Notes: generated from the sequence alone by a model not told the origin. A DNA stretch of 64,000 nt from Chloroflexota bacterium (GCA_016860845.1 BOKF01000001.1:362735-426734), one strand, 5' to 3'; shown: positions 22,906 through 31,607, counted from the stretch's first letter. A program made the numbers and translations.

Positions 22906-25146
22906 TTAAACCAAATCCTTGATGGCCCCCCGGTCCTCCAGCGGAATATCGGCCCCGTGACGGCTGGTGGGAATAGTCGCCGCTCGCTCGACTTTGACCC
23001 CGCAGACTTTGTAATCCGGGATTTTGGCCCGCTCGTCCAGCAGGTTGTGGGTCAACGTGTTGGCGGCAGCCTCGGCGAAGTGGAAGGGAATGAAGATCGT
23101 GCCCTGGGGCGAGCGCGGCGAAACCAAGAGGCGGGCGGTAATCTGGCCGCGCCGGCTGGACACGTCTACCCAATCGCCGGTTTCCAGGCTCAGTTTGGCC
23201 GCGTCGTGGGGGTGCATTTCGACGGTACATTCGGGCCAGATATCGTTCAGCGAGGAAACGCGGGTCATCGAGCCGCCATGCCAGTGGTACAGCAGCCGCC
23301 CGGTGCTGAGAATGAAGGGATATTCTTCGTCGGGCAACTCGCTCTCGTTTTGGTAATCCACGGCAAAAAATTTGCCCCGCCCACTGGGGAAATCCTTTTC
23401 AAAGAGATAGGGCGAGCCGGGGTGGTCCGGCGCGGGGCAGGGCCAGTGGACGCCGCCCTCCCGGTCAATCCGTTCATAGGTGACACCGTAGAAATCGGGG
23501 GTGAGCTGGCGCATCTCCTCCCAGATGTCGCCGGGATGATGGTAATCCCAGTTGGCCGCCATTTTCTCAGCGTTCTGGCAAATGACGCGGTCCAGGGCAT
23601 GAGCCGGGCTGTTGGCATGCTGGCTGGCCTCCCGGCAGATTTTGGCAACGGTTCGTTGGGCGACTTCGCGCACAATTTCCCAGTCGGCGCGGGCCTGGCC
23701 GGGCGGATTGACGGCCCGGCGGACACGCTGGATGCGCCGGTCGGAGTTGGTAAAGGTGCCGTCCTTTTCGGCAAAGGCCGCAGCCGGCAGAATCACATCG
23801 GCGTAAACGTTGCTTTCGTTAAAGAAAATATCCTGGGCCACGTAAAATTCCAGTTGTTCGACAGCGTGGCGAGCGTGGTTAAGGTCCGGCTCGCTCATAA
23901 GTGGATCTTCGCCCATCACATACCAGCCTTTGACTTGGCCGGACAAGATGCCGTCCACCATTTCGGTGGTGGTCAGGCCGGGCACGCCGGAGAGGGGAGT
24001 GTGCCAGGCCAGTTCAAATTTGTGGCGAATGTCGGGGTTAGTGACAGGCTGGTAGGCGGTGAAGACGGTCGGCATACCGCCGGAGTCGGAGCAGCCCTGG
24101 ACGTTATTCTGGCCGCGCAGGGGATTCAGGCCGGTGCCGGGCCGGCCGATATGGCCGGTCATCAAGGCCAGGTTGATCAGGGTCAGGGCGTTATCGGTGC
24201 CGTGGACGCTCTGGCTGATGCCCATGCCCCAGTACATAGCGGCGGCATTGGCCTGGGCGTACATCCGGGCCGCCCGGCGAATGTCCTCCGCCGGCACACC
24301 GCTGATGGCCTCGGCCCACTCCGGTGTTTTGTCTTCCAGGCTTTCGAGGTAGTCGGAAAAGCCCTCGGTTCGCTCGGCGATAAAAGCTTCGTTATACAAT
24401 TTCTCTTTGACGATGACGTGGGCCATCGCATTGAAGACGGCGGTATCGGTGCCGGGCTGCTGGCGCAGCCAGAGGGTGGCATAGTTGACCATTTCGGTCC
24501 GGCGCGGGTCAATCACGATCAGCTTGGCCCCGTGGTGGGTCACTGCCTCTTTGAGGAAGGTGGCGATGACCGGGTGATTCTCGGCGGTGTTGGAGCCGGT
24601 GATGATGAAACATTCCAGGGTTTTCATCTCGGCGATGGAGTTGCTCATGGCGCTGGAGTTGATCGCCAGTTGCAGCGCCTTAACGCTGCCGGCGTGGCAC
24701 AGCCGGGTGCAGTGGTCCACATTGTTCGTGCCCAGCACGGCCCGGAAATATTTTTGCAGCATGTAGTTGTCTTCGTTGGTCGCCTTGGCGCAGACATTGC
24801 AGGTCAGGCTGTCCGGCCCGTACTGCCAGCGCAGGTCCAGCAGCCGGCTGACCACCAGGTCGAGCGCCTCGTCCCAGGTCGCCTCGCGCCAGTCGTCGGG
24901 GTAGCTGGCCCGGGTGCGCCGGCCGGGCGACTGCGGGGTGCGCCGGATCAGGGGAACGGTGAGGCGCTTGGGGTTATGCACAAAATCGGTGCCAAAGCGG
25001 CCCTTGACGCACAGCCGCCCGTAATTCGGCGCGGCGTCGAAGGGCGCGTCAATACGGAAAACATGCTCCGCTTTGACATTCAATAAAACTTGACAGCCTA
25101 CCCCGCAAAAAGGGCAGGTCGAACGGACAACTTTATCGGCTTGCAT
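22906..25146 (-). CDS. fdhA: Formate dehydrogenase alpha subunit (molybdopterin oxidoreductase, FdhH-like)
   Basis: A 746-residue Mo/W-bis-MGD enzyme oxidising formate to CO2. The N-terminal [4Fe-4S] site uses CPFCGVGC and a fourth Cys in RLCVKGR (residues about 11-46). The metal-ligand residue is a Cys in RLCHAGSVKAL, so this is a Cys and not a selenocysteine form. Later motifs include GSNTAENHPV, VIDPRRTEM, PGTGLNPLRGQNNVQGCSD and the molydopterin-binding C-terminal domain with STGRLLYHWHGG. There is no Tat signal, so it is cytoplasmic. No beta or gamma electron-transfer subunit is adjacent, so its electron acceptor is unclear. Confidence 0.92.
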   Translation of the reverse strand: MQADKVVRSTCPFCGVGCQVLLNVKAEHVFRIDAPFDAAPNYGRLCVKGRFGTDFVHNPKRLTVPLIRRTPQSPGRRTRASYPDDWREATWDEALDLVVSRLLDLRWQYGPDSLTCNVCAKATNEDNYMLQKYFRAVLGTNNVDHCTRLCHAGSVKALQLAINSSAMSNSIAEMKTLECFIITGSNTAENHPVIATFLKEAVTHHGAKLIVIDPRRTEMVNYATLWLRQQPGTDTAVFNAMAHVIVKEKLYNEAFIAERTEGFSDYLESLEDKTPEWAEAISGVPAEDIRRAARMYAQANAAAMYWGMGISQSVHGTDNALTLINLALMTGHIGRPGTGLNPLRGQNNVQGCSDSGGMPTVFTAYQPVTNPDIRHKFELAWHTPLSGVPGLTTTEMVDGILSGQVKGWYVMGEDPLMSEPDLNHARHAVEQLEFYVAQDIFFNESNVYADVILPAAAFAEKDGTFTNSDRRIQRVRRAVNPPGQARADWEIVREVAQRTVAKICREASQHANSPAHALDRVICQNAEKMAANWDYHHPGDIWEEMRQLTPDFYGVTYERIDREGGVHWPCPAPDHPGSPYLFEKDFPSGRGKFFAVDYQNESELPDEEYPFILSTGRLLYHWHGGSMTRVSSLNDIWPECTVEMHPHDAAKLSLETGDWVDVSSRRGQITARLLVSPRSPQGTIFIPFHFAEAAANTLTHNLLDERAKIPDYKVCGVKVERAATIPTSRHGADIPLEDRGAIKDLV

Positions 25147-25176
25147 CGGGTATCCCTCTGAAAGGTCCCATCTGAC

Positions 25177-25446
25177 TTATAATTTTAAAATCGCCTCAAA
25201 TTTCTTGGTCATTAATTTCTTTCGAGCAGCTATGAAATCCTCAAAGTTACCAAAACTAAGATCAATGTCGGGAATGTAATGTTTTTTCATGTAATCTTTT
25301 CTTTCCGATTCATCAGGGTAGGTTCGCCATAACCACTTTTTGAAATCCGTGTCCGATTTTTCTTGATTGGGTATACCTTCAAGATACTTTTTTATATCAA
25401 TATTCTGAATGACTTGTGCTATGGTGATTGGTGTCTCAAACGGCAT
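25177..25446 (-). CDS. Hypothetical protein, 89 residues
   Basis: I do not recognise the family. The frame is AT-richer than its neighbours, starts at ATG 25446 after GAGAGAG, and encodes a charged, Lys-rich soluble protein with a central KKWLWRTYPDESERKDYM segment and no membrane or signal sequence. It lies 15 bp downstream of the MNT nucleotidyltransferase gene on the same strand, so it may be a third member of that HEPN/MNT unit. Function unknown. Confidence 0.6.
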   Translation of the reverse strand: MPFETPITIAQVIQNIDIKKYLEGIPNQEKSDTDFKKWLWRTYPDESERKDYMKKHYIPDIDLSFGNFEDFIAARKKLMTKKFEAILKL

Positions 25447-25461
25447 TTGTTACATACTCTC

Positions 25462-25788
25462 TCAGATTACTACCGCTTCCTTTTCCAGAATCTCCTGCCA
25501 GAAGGGGCTTATTTGTTGGCTGGTAATTTCCTGGGGGGTCCAGCCCTGGGCTTGAATAGGCTCCAGTAAGCGGGCCGCGATGATTCCCAGCAGTTCCAGG
25601 CGTTCTCGCCGGTTAAACTGCGCCCAGTCCGGTGAAATAACAATCAAATCAATATCGCTGCCTTCTTTGGCTGTATGCCACCTTTGTGAACCATATAATA
25701 ATATTTGTTCGCAGTGGATACCAGCCTGCTCCAACGCCTGCCGAAATTGTTGGATTATGGCTGTAAGTTTGGGTGTTGTTTGAGCCAT
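25462..25788 (-). CDS. MNT-family nucleotidyltransferase antitoxin (MntA-like)
   Basis: A 108-residue minimal nucleotidyltransferase. LLYGSQRWHTAKEGSDIDLIV contains the exact GS-x10-D-x-D catalytic motif (about residues 31-47). In the HepT/MntA systems the MntA partner neutralises its HEPN toxin by adding AMP to it. The gene overlaps the upstream HEPN gene by 34 bp on the same strand, as expected of a coupled toxin-antitoxin pair. The C-terminal 50 residues are helical and unassigned. Confidence 0.88.
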   Translation of the reverse strand: MAQTTPKLTAIIQQFRQALEQAGIHCEQILLYGSQRWHTAKEGSDIDLIVISPDWAQFNRRERLELLGIIAARLLEPIQAQGWTPQEITSQQISPFWQEILEKEAVVI

Positions 25789-26147
25789 TGAATAACCTCT
25801 TTGGTCTGCCTCAAGTACTCATGGGCAATTTCTTCGGTGTATTCACGGAGCGCTTGTTGCAAGTCATCGGGATAACGAGTGGGAATACTGGCATTATTAA
25901 TCTTACCTAAGAATTCTACAAAAGCTTGGGGAAGTTCCAAATTACTCTTGAGGACGAGAAAGATTAAGTCGTGAGATTTAGGCGGGATAGTTTGTGTAAC
26001 CTCGGTAACATGCGCCTTGAGTATCTTTTCCAGGGCCAGGTGACACGTAAAAACGACATAGAGGTACCGACCTGTAGCGAGCATGTGCTGGGCTGTTTCC
26101 AGGTCATAATCTGCCGACTCAATCCAATTTTGCGTGTCAGATCGCAT
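25755..26147 (-). CDS. HEPN-domain protein (toxin-like partner of MNT)
   Basis: A 130-residue all-helical HEPN protein. The family core is GRYLYVVFTCHLALEKILKA (about residues 26-45), followed by the H in PPKSHDLIFL and a C-terminal EEIAHEYLRQTKEVIQWL helix. HEPN toxins are RNases with an R-x4-6-H motif. Here the Arg-His spacing in the core is longer, so nuclease activity is uncertain. The start at 26147 follows AGGAG. It is the promoter-proximal gene of the pair. The PP2C gene lies 33 bp upstream on the same strand. Confidence 0.85.
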   Translation of the reverse strand: MRSDTQNWIESADYDLETAQHMLATGRYLYVVFTCHLALEKILKAHVTEVTQTIPPKSHDLIFLVLKSNLELPQAFVEFLGKINNASIPTRYPDDLQQALREYTEEIAHEYLRQTKEVIQWLKQHPNLQP

Positions 26148-26180
26148 CCAAGAACTCCTGATGATCTCTACTGCAAGAGT

Positions 26181-27347
26181 TCATTGCATATCCATCTGGA
26201 CAATGATCGCGGTGATGTTATCGTGGCCGCCGGCGCGTTTGGCCGCTTCGATCAAGGCTTTGCAGGCGGCGGCGGGGTCGGGCTGGCTGCGACTGATGGT
26301 TAAAATTTCTTCGTCGGTGATCATGCCGCTCAGGCCGTCGGAGCAGAGCAGCAGCCGGTCGCCGGGCTGGAGGTCCACGTGATAGAGGCCCATTTCCATA
26401 TCCGGCTTGTCGCCGATGGTGCTGTAGATGACGTTTTTCTGCTTGTGGGTGCGCGCCTCTTCGCGGGTGAGCTGGCCAATCTGCACCAGCCGCTCCACCA
26501 GCGAGTGGTCCACGCTGATCTGCTGGATCCCGGCGCTGTTAATATGGTAAGCGCGGCTGTCGCCGACATTGGCGATGTGCGCCTGCCCGGCGGCCACCAG
26601 GGCCATGACCAGGGTTGACCCCATTTTTTTCTCTTCGGTGCGGCTGCCCTGGTTGTCCAAAACCGTCTGGTTGGCGGTCATCACTGCGTTAGTGAGCCAG
26701 TCGTCAAAAGAAACAGCCGTGGTGGTCGGGGTATGGCTGACAAAATGCTCCTGGATGGCCTTAACTGTTAAATCGCTGGCGACCTCGCCGGCATCGTGGC
26801 CGCCCATGCCGTCGGCCACCACGTACAGGCCGCAGGGCAGGTCGGCTTCGACCATGAGCATATTGTCTTCGTTGAGTTCGCGCCGCAGGCCGGTGTCGCT
26901 TAAACCGGCAATGCGCCAGCCGATGTTCGCCGGGCGCGGGCCGGACGCAGGTAGGGTTTCCGGCTCTCGCTCGGCCTTGATCAAGCGGATGCCCGGCTCC
27001 GTTGCGCCTAAATCCTCGGCCGCGACGGGGGCTGTCTCGACGGTATCAAGCAGAGAGTCAGGCAGGGACGCTGCCGCTTCCGGCTCCGGTTTGGGTTGGG
27101 GTTTTTTTCTCTGGCGCTGCTGGTTCAGACGCAGGGTCAGCGGCAGCAGCACGGCTACGGCGATAAAGAGGAGAATGATGAGGGCGATGACGAGCATGAG
27201 AAACCAGCGGGTTGACTCCTGGCCGGGCCGGGCCGGTAAAGCCAGGAACGGCAAGCTGAGCAGCAGCGGGGGTGATGAGGCCAACGTTTTGAGTGCAGGA
27301 CGGGTGGCAGTTACTTTGCGCAAAACTCGGCTCAAACGATATTTCAT
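26181..27347 (-). CDS. Membrane-anchored PP2C-type Ser/Thr protein phosphatase
   Basis: A protein of about 388 residues. The N-terminus is basic with a hydrophobic membrane segment (about residues 48-70, FLMLVIALIILLFIAVAVLL), then a Pro/Glu-rich linker to about residue 145, then a PP2C domain. Metal-binding motifs are RELNEDNML, VADGMGGHDAG, GSTLVMAL, NVGDSRAYHI, LLCSDGLSGM and GGHDNITAIIV. It would reverse Ser/Thr phosphorylation, usually opposite a PknB-type kinase, but no kinase gene is nearby. ATG 27347 is chosen because GAGGGG lies 10 bp upstream. Confidence 0.92.
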   Translation of the reverse strand: MKYRLSRVLRKVTATRPALKTLASSPPLLLSLPFLALPARPGQESTRWFLMLVIALIILLFIAVAVLLPLTLRLNQQRQRKKPQPKPEPEAAASLPDSLLDTVETAPVAAEDLGATEPGIRLIKAEREPETLPASGPRPANIGWRIAGLSDTGLRRELNEDNMLMVEADLPCGLYVVADGMGGHDAGEVASDLTVKAIQEHFVSHTPTTTAVSFDDWLTNAVMTANQTVLDNQGSRTEEKKMGSTLVMALVAAGQAHIANVGDSRAYHINSAGIQQISVDHSLVERLVQIGQLTREEARTHKQKNVIYSTIGDKPDMEMGLYHVDLQPGDRLLLCSDGLSGMITDEEILTISRSQPDPAAACKALIEAAKRAGGHDNITAIIVQMDMQ

Positions 27348-27505
27348 AGTGAACGTTCCCCTCAAAGTGTCATTAACTATGATTGCACTTTTGACAAAAC
27401 TAAAGAAATTGGACGTGGATCGTACGGGATCGGACCGATTAAGCTAAAAAAAGTAACCACCAGCCGCCCGTCGCCAGGGGTTAAAACCCCAGGCTAAGTA
27501 ACTCA

Positions 27506-27523
27506 AGCCGACTCAAGTCGGCT
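27506..27523. repeat. Palindrome in the spacer between E1-alpha and PP2C genes
   Basis: AGCCGACT/AGTCGGCT, 8-bp perfect arms around CA. The surrounding spacer (27348-27643, 296 bp) has further short repeats such as GCGCTTTAGCGTAC, but no gene that I can support and no clear T-run terminator. Confidence 0.6.
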
Positions 27524-27643
27524 GGAAATCAGTGCGCTTTAGCGTACTTCAGCTACTAGCCCTGAGCTTAAGCGAAGTACCCTACGGTCAGCTCGAGGCA
27601 GACTTGTAAAAGCTAACCCCTGTTCCCTGTCCCCCGGCCCCTG

Positions 27644-28636
27644 TTAAAAGACACGCCCGCCCCAGGTTTCGCCATAAACTCCTGCCAGGGCTGTTTCCGG
27701 GGCCGGGACCGGGCTGGCCGCGGCAAAGGCAACCGCTTCATCTAACTCAGCCTTGATGCTGGTTTCGACGTCTTGCAGGTCAGTTTCGCTGGCGGCAGAC
27801 CGTTGAAGCAAATAGCGGCGAAAGTTAGCAATAGGATCGCGCTGCCGCCAGGCGTCCACTTCGGCCTTGTCGCGATACAGCATCGGGTCGCCTTCGTAAT
27901 GGCCGCGATAGCGATAGGTTTTGCCTTCGATCAAAGTTGGCCCTTGGCCGGAACGGGCGCGGTCGGCGGCCTGGGCGGTGGCTTCGAACACGGCCAGGAC
28001 ATCGTTGCCATCCACAATCACCCCCGGAAAGGCATAGCTGGCGGCTCGTCCGGCCAAATCTTTGACCGGGGCCTGGGTGTGCTGGGGAGAGCCTTCGCCG
28101 TAAAGGTTATTCTCACAAAAAAAGATGACCGGCAATTTCCAGACACCGGCCAGGTTAAGCGCCTCGTGAAACGCGCCCTCGTTGGTCGCCCCATCGCCAA
28201 AAAAGGCCAAAGCGACCCGCGCTTCCCGGCGCTGTTGAAAGGCCAGCGCCGCGCCGACGGCAATCGGAATGCCCCCGGCGACAATGCCGTTGGCGCCCAA
28301 AATCCCCAGGTCAAAATCGGTCATGTGCAAACTGCCCCCCTTGCCGCCGCAGTAGCCGGTGGTCCGGGCGGCCAGTTCGGCCATCATGTACTTGGCCTGG
28401 CCGCCTTTAGCGATCAAATGGCCGTGGCCGCGATGGGTGCTGGTAATCACATCCTGCGGTTGGAGGGCGGCGCAGGCGCCGACTGCCGTCGCTTCCTGGC
28501 CCACGCAGCTATGGATAAAGCCGGGAATCAAGCCAGCCCGCCGCTCGTTGATGGCGCGCAACTCGAACTCGCGGATGGTGACCATTTTGCGGTAGAGATC
28601 TAGCAAAAAAGCGTCGTCGTACTTGGGTGTGGACAT
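27644..28636 (-). CDS. Thiamine-dependent dehydrogenase E1 component alpha subunit (pyruvate/acetoin type)
   Basis: A 330-residue E1-alpha. STHRGHGHLIAKGG, GGSLHM and the TPP-binding GDGATNEGAFHEALNLA through ENNLYGEG (about residues 155-185) are diagnostic. YRGHYEGDP lies near the phosphorylation-loop region. With E1-beta it would decarboxylate pyruvate, acetoin or a branched keto acid for a lipoyl E2. No E1-beta, E2 or E3 gene is adjacent, so the partner must be elsewhere, which is unusual since alpha and beta genes are normally neighbours. Confidence 0.9.
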   Translation of the reverse strand: MSTPKYDDAFLLDLYRKMVTIREFELRAINERRAGLIPGFIHSCVGQEATAVGACAALQPQDVITSTHRGHGHLIAKGGQAKYMMAELAARTTGYCGGKGGSLHMTDFDLGILGANGIVAGGIPIAVGAALAFQQRREARVALAFFGDGATNEGAFHEALNLAGVWKLPVIFFCENNLYGEGSPQHTQAPVKDLAGRAASYAFPGVIVDGNDVLAVFEATAQAADRARSGQGPTLIEGKTYRYRGHYEGDPMLYRDKAEVDAWRQRDPIANFRRYLLQRSAASETDLQDVETSIKAELDEAVAFAAASPVPAPETALAGVYGETWGGRVF

Positions 28637-28648
28637 AGAGGGCCTTAA

Positions 28649-28690
28649 AAATTAACAATTGACAATTGCCAGTTGCCAATTGTCAATTAA
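28649..28690. repeat. Interleaved direct and inverted CAATTG repeats
   Basis: AACAATTGACAATTGCCAG and its inverse CAATTGTCAATT alternate here, just upstream of the E1-alpha gene. They give a long imperfect hairpin of period 7-8 units. Confidence 0.65.
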
Positions 28691-28768
28691 AGCTGTGCAT
28701 TAGTGTATCACAGGCTGAATGGCTTGGCAACACGCCTGGTGATTCTGATGAAATTTGACAACCAAATT

Positions 28769-28839
28769 CGGTAATGGTAGCGGCGACCCTTGCGGTCGCC
28801 CCAGGCGGGGGCAAGCCCCGCCGCTACCGTGAATTACCG
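28769..28839. repeat. Three-armed palindromic repeat
   Basis: Outer arms CGGTAAT + GGTAGCGGC (28769-28784) pair with GCCGCTACC (28820-28828) + ATTACCG (28833-28839). Between them sit two complete hairpins, GCGACC/GGTCGC (28783-28799) and GGCGGGG/CCCCGCC (28804-28822). The DNA or RNA could fold as a cloverleaf. It lies downstream of the STAND gene stop (28874) and upstream of the E1-alpha gene. Confidence 0.75.
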
Positions 28840-28873
28840 ATTTTGAAAATCAAATCTCTTGAGGACAGTTATC

Positions 28874-31168
28874 CTACGGCAGGCGTTCCATCAATTCTCG
28901 CACCTGTTTGAGTTCCCACTGGGCGTTCATATTCGCCAACAGATCAAAGGCTTCGTGGGCCAGGCCGGCGGCCTTTTTGAGGTGTCCCTGGGCTTCATGG
29001 CAGAGAGCCAGGCCGAGTTTGGCCATGGCCACCACGCGGTGGTTGCCGTATTTACTGTGGGCGTCAAGATAGTGTTGAAAATGGGCGACTGCCTGTTCGT
29101 GGTGGGCCAGGCCCAGTTCCGCAAATCCCAGCCAAACCTCAGACGAGGGGTCACGGTAGTTGGTTCCGGCCAAACAGGCTATGCTTTGGAGATAATAACC
29201 TTTGGCCTGCTCATAATCGTGGGTATAGCGGGCTACGTGCCCGGCCGCCTGATAGGCGCGGTATTTGAAGAGCATGTCCTGGGCGCTCTGCAAGGCCAGC
29301 TCCACATTTTTCTGAGCCTCGGCCAGGTGGTCCAGTTGCAGGGCTTTATAGGCGAAGTAGGTATGGCCCAGGGCAATGCCGTCGCGGAGGTTGATTTCTT
29401 CGGCCAGGTGCAGCCCCCGGCTGAGATACTGCTCGGTGGTATCATATTCGCCGCGCAGCAGATAGATCGAGCCTAGCCCGTGGATCATGAACCAAACCTC
29501 GTCCGCACGCAATTTCAATTCGTGGGCGGCAGTCAGGGCGTACTCGCTGCATTTGAGGCGCTTGTCCGGGTGGCCCTGGTAGTAAACGGGATGGACAACG
29601 GCCTTGGCCAGGGCCAATACCTGGGTCCAGTTTCTATTTTCGTAAGCCCACTCGAGGGCGGCGACCAAGTTTGGTAACTCCTGATGAATTTCGGCGTACT
29701 GCTCGGCGCTCCACGAGGCAAAATCCCAGAAATCCCGTCCGGCGATTTTTTCGCTCCAGGCCGCATAGAAGGCGCAGAATTTGGCTCTGAGTGCAGCAAT
29801 TTTTTCTGGATTAACCCCATTGTTGTGCAGGACATTCAGGGACAGGTCCACCCCCAATTGGTGCCTGGCAAAAATCTGGGTTAGGGGATGTAACCAGTAG
29901 CGCTGCTGGCTGATATCCAGGGCTTCGCTGGCCTCCAGCAGGGACATGCCGACCAGCTCTTCAATCGCCTGGTAGAAATTGAAATCCTCCACCTGGGCCA
30001 CCGCTGAAAGCGCCGCCCGGCTGGCCGACGAGACAAACAAGGACATGGCCAGCAAAACCTGGCGCGTCTCGTCGTCGAGTAATTTCCAGGCCTCGGCGAA
30101 GATGTAATCAAAGACCTCCTTGACCATCTGGCTGGCCCGGTACAGTTCATCCACCACCGTGTGGAAGGGCAGCCCTTTTTGCTTGATCAGACCCAGGGAA
30201 AGCTCGACCGCTTTGGGATTGTTGCCGGCGGCGGCGGCCAGCCGCTGCAAGGTGTCGTCGTCAGCCCCGGCCACCACGTTCAGACCAATGCGGTGGCTGT
30301 GGCGGCGAATGAGGGTCAGCGTTTCCTCATCCTTGAGGCCGTACAGGGGAATATCCCACACCCGGCGAAGCTGCTTGTAACGGGTCGTCACCAGGGCCAG
30401 GCTTGGCTCCGGGATTTGTTCCAGAAATTTAACCAGGGCCAGGTCCGTGACCGTTTCCAGGTTGTCGGCCAGCAGCAGGGTACGGTGGCTGCGCAGCAAC
30501 TTGTCCACCGCGCCAACCTTTTGTTCGGGGGGAAGTTGGGCCAGGTGGGGGTAATCCAGCACGCGGGCAATCGTATCCAGCACGTGGTCCAGGCGCAGAT
30601 TGAAATCGGCGTAATCGCGGGCGGACGTCCAAACGACGGCGTCAAAGGGCTTGGTGATCGCCTGCTGCGGGCCGGGCAGGCAGCGATGGGCCACCTCGAT
30701 GGCCAGGCTGGTCTTGCCAATGCCACCCATGCCCTCAATGGAAGCGAGCGGCCAGCGTGACGTTTCGATCCATTCCAGCACGCGGGCGACTTCGGCTTCC
30801 CGGCCAATGAACTCACCGTAGCGGGGCGGCAAGTTGTGGTAAACGGGGGGCGCGTCCCGTTCCGCAGCCGGCGCAGGGGGAAACAGCTTATCCAGCATTG
30901 CTTCCGGGGCGGGATAGCCGCCCTGGGTCAAAAAACGCCGGCCCCAACTGCGGTCCACCCGGCCATGCTGCTGGCAGTAGGCGGTTAAAAATTCCAAACG
31001 CTGTACGTCGTTGGGAACATAGCCGCGCTTCCAGCGTTGAACGGTGTGCGGCGATACATGGAGGAATTCACCAATTTCTTCCTCGACAATGCAAACTTTT
31101 TTGCCCTGCCGGTTGGCAACACTGTCTATACCTTCTTTTAATAACTGTTTGAATTCTGAGTTGATCAT
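28874..31168 (-). CDS. STAND ATPase: HTH - NB-ARC - TPR protein
   Basis: A 764-residue signal-transduction ATPase. Residues about 25-75 form an XRE-like HTH (VSPHTVQRWKRG). The NB-ARC domain begins at FIGREAEVARVLEW, with Walker A GMGGIGKTSLA (about residue 146) and Walker B TLLLADNLE plus sensor VTTRYKQL. A winged-helix region follows, then TPR-like helical repeats from about 480 to the end. Such proteins oligomerise on sensing a ligand. They serve as regulators, and some STAND ATPases act in phage defence. There is no fused nuclease or other effector, so a transcriptional role is more likely. Confidence 0.87.
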   Translation of the reverse strand: MINSEFKQLLKEGIDSVANRQGKKVCIVEEEIGEFLHVSPHTVQRWKRGYVPNDVQRLEFLTAYCQQHGRVDRSWGRRFLTQGGYPAPEAMLDKLFPPAPAAERDAPPVYHNLPPRYGEFIGREAEVARVLEWIETSRWPLASIEGMGGIGKTSLAIEVAHRCLPGPQQAITKPFDAVVWTSARDYADFNLRLDHVLDTIARVLDYPHLAQLPPEQKVGAVDKLLRSHRTLLLADNLETVTDLALVKFLEQIPEPSLALVTTRYKQLRRVWDIPLYGLKDEETLTLIRRHSHRIGLNVVAGADDDTLQRLAAAAGNNPKAVELSLGLIKQKGLPFHTVVDELYRASQMVKEVFDYIFAEAWKLLDDETRQVLLAMSLFVSSASRAALSAVAQVEDFNFYQAIEELVGMSLLEASEALDISQQRYWLHPLTQIFARHQLGVDLSLNVLHNNGVNPEKIAALRAKFCAFYAAWSEKIAGRDFWDFASWSAEQYAEIHQELPNLVAALEWAYENRNWTQVLALAKAVVHPVYYQGHPDKRLKCSEYALTAAHELKLRADEVWFMIHGLGSIYLLRGEYDTTEQYLSRGLHLAEEINLRDGIALGHTYFAYKALQLDHLAEAQKNVELALQSAQDMLFKYRAYQAAGHVARYTHDYEQAKGYYLQSIACLAGTNYRDPSSEVWLGFAELGLAHHEQAVAHFQHYLDAHSKYGNHRVVAMAKLGLALCHEAQGHLKKAAGLAHEAFDLLANMNAQWELKQVRELMERLP

Positions 31169-31478
31169 AGGGTAAGTTTTCAGATCAGGGTTAGGCTAAC
31201 TATTTATCTACGCTTACTGGACGCAAACTAAACGCTCAGGAACTCCGGTAAGATCACGGGGTTTTGACTTTTAGAGAGACATGATAGCCCTATTATTGTA
31301 GAGGTTAGCCGCGCGAAAAGATAGTAGTCGAACTACAAAAAATCGTAAATTTAATTTTAACGATAATCGGTGGAAACAAAAAATTTGCAGTAACTCTACA
31401 ACAATTGGTAGGTGAGCGCCACTATACTATGGTTAAGAGTGGCAACAATCTATCCAGATGTAGAAAGAGTAGGGAAAA
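31169..31478. promoter_or_regulatory. AT-rich divergent spacer
   Basis: 310 bp between the STAND gene (minus) and the small membrane ORF (plus). It must hold promoters for both. TATACT at 31424-31429 could be a -10 for the small gene, but I see no convincing -35. Nothing else is recognisable. Confidence 0.4.
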
Positions 31479-31607
31479 ATGATCCAGCTATCTTCCAGCG
31501 CCATATTTCTGCTCATTATCCTGGCCGTTCTGCTTCTTCTGTTAGGGGTCAGTTTGCTGGCGGCCCATATTGTGGAAATTCGCCATTTCGGCGGTAAAGA
31601 TTTCTAG
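31479..31607 (+). CDS. 42-residue single-pass membrane peptide
   Basis: An ATG at 31479, preceded by an AGGGA site, opens 42 codons ending at TAG 31605-31607. Residues about 8-29 are almost wholly Ile, Leu, Val and Ala (IFLLIILAVLLLLLGVSLLA), a clear transmembrane helix, followed by a short charged tail (HIVEIRHFGGKDF). A strong terminator follows 43 bp downstream, so it appears to be a complete monocistronic gene. I do not recognise a family. It may be a membrane-complex accessory peptide or a type I toxin-like peptide; no antisense RNA promoter is evident. Confidence 0.65.
   Translation: MIQLSSSAIFLLIILAVLLLLLGVSLLAAHIVEIRHFGGKDF

Noticed and set aside
22957..25086. A 709-codon open frame on the plus strand opposite formate dehydrogenase
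   Set aside because: The minus strand encodes a complete, motif-rich formate dehydrogenase over the same bases. The plus-strand product has no recognisable motifs and a Gly/Val-rich composition typical of antisense frames in GC-rich genes.
28769..28839. The three-arm palindrome considered as a tRNA gene
   Set aside because: Arm lengths and loops do not fit, and the conserved T-loop and D-loop bases are missing.
28874..31168. The STAND protein as a definite antiviral defence gene
   Set aside because: It has no fused nuclease, protease, TIR or membrane effector, and its N-terminal HTH fits a regulator; HEPN/MNT proximity alone is weak evidence.
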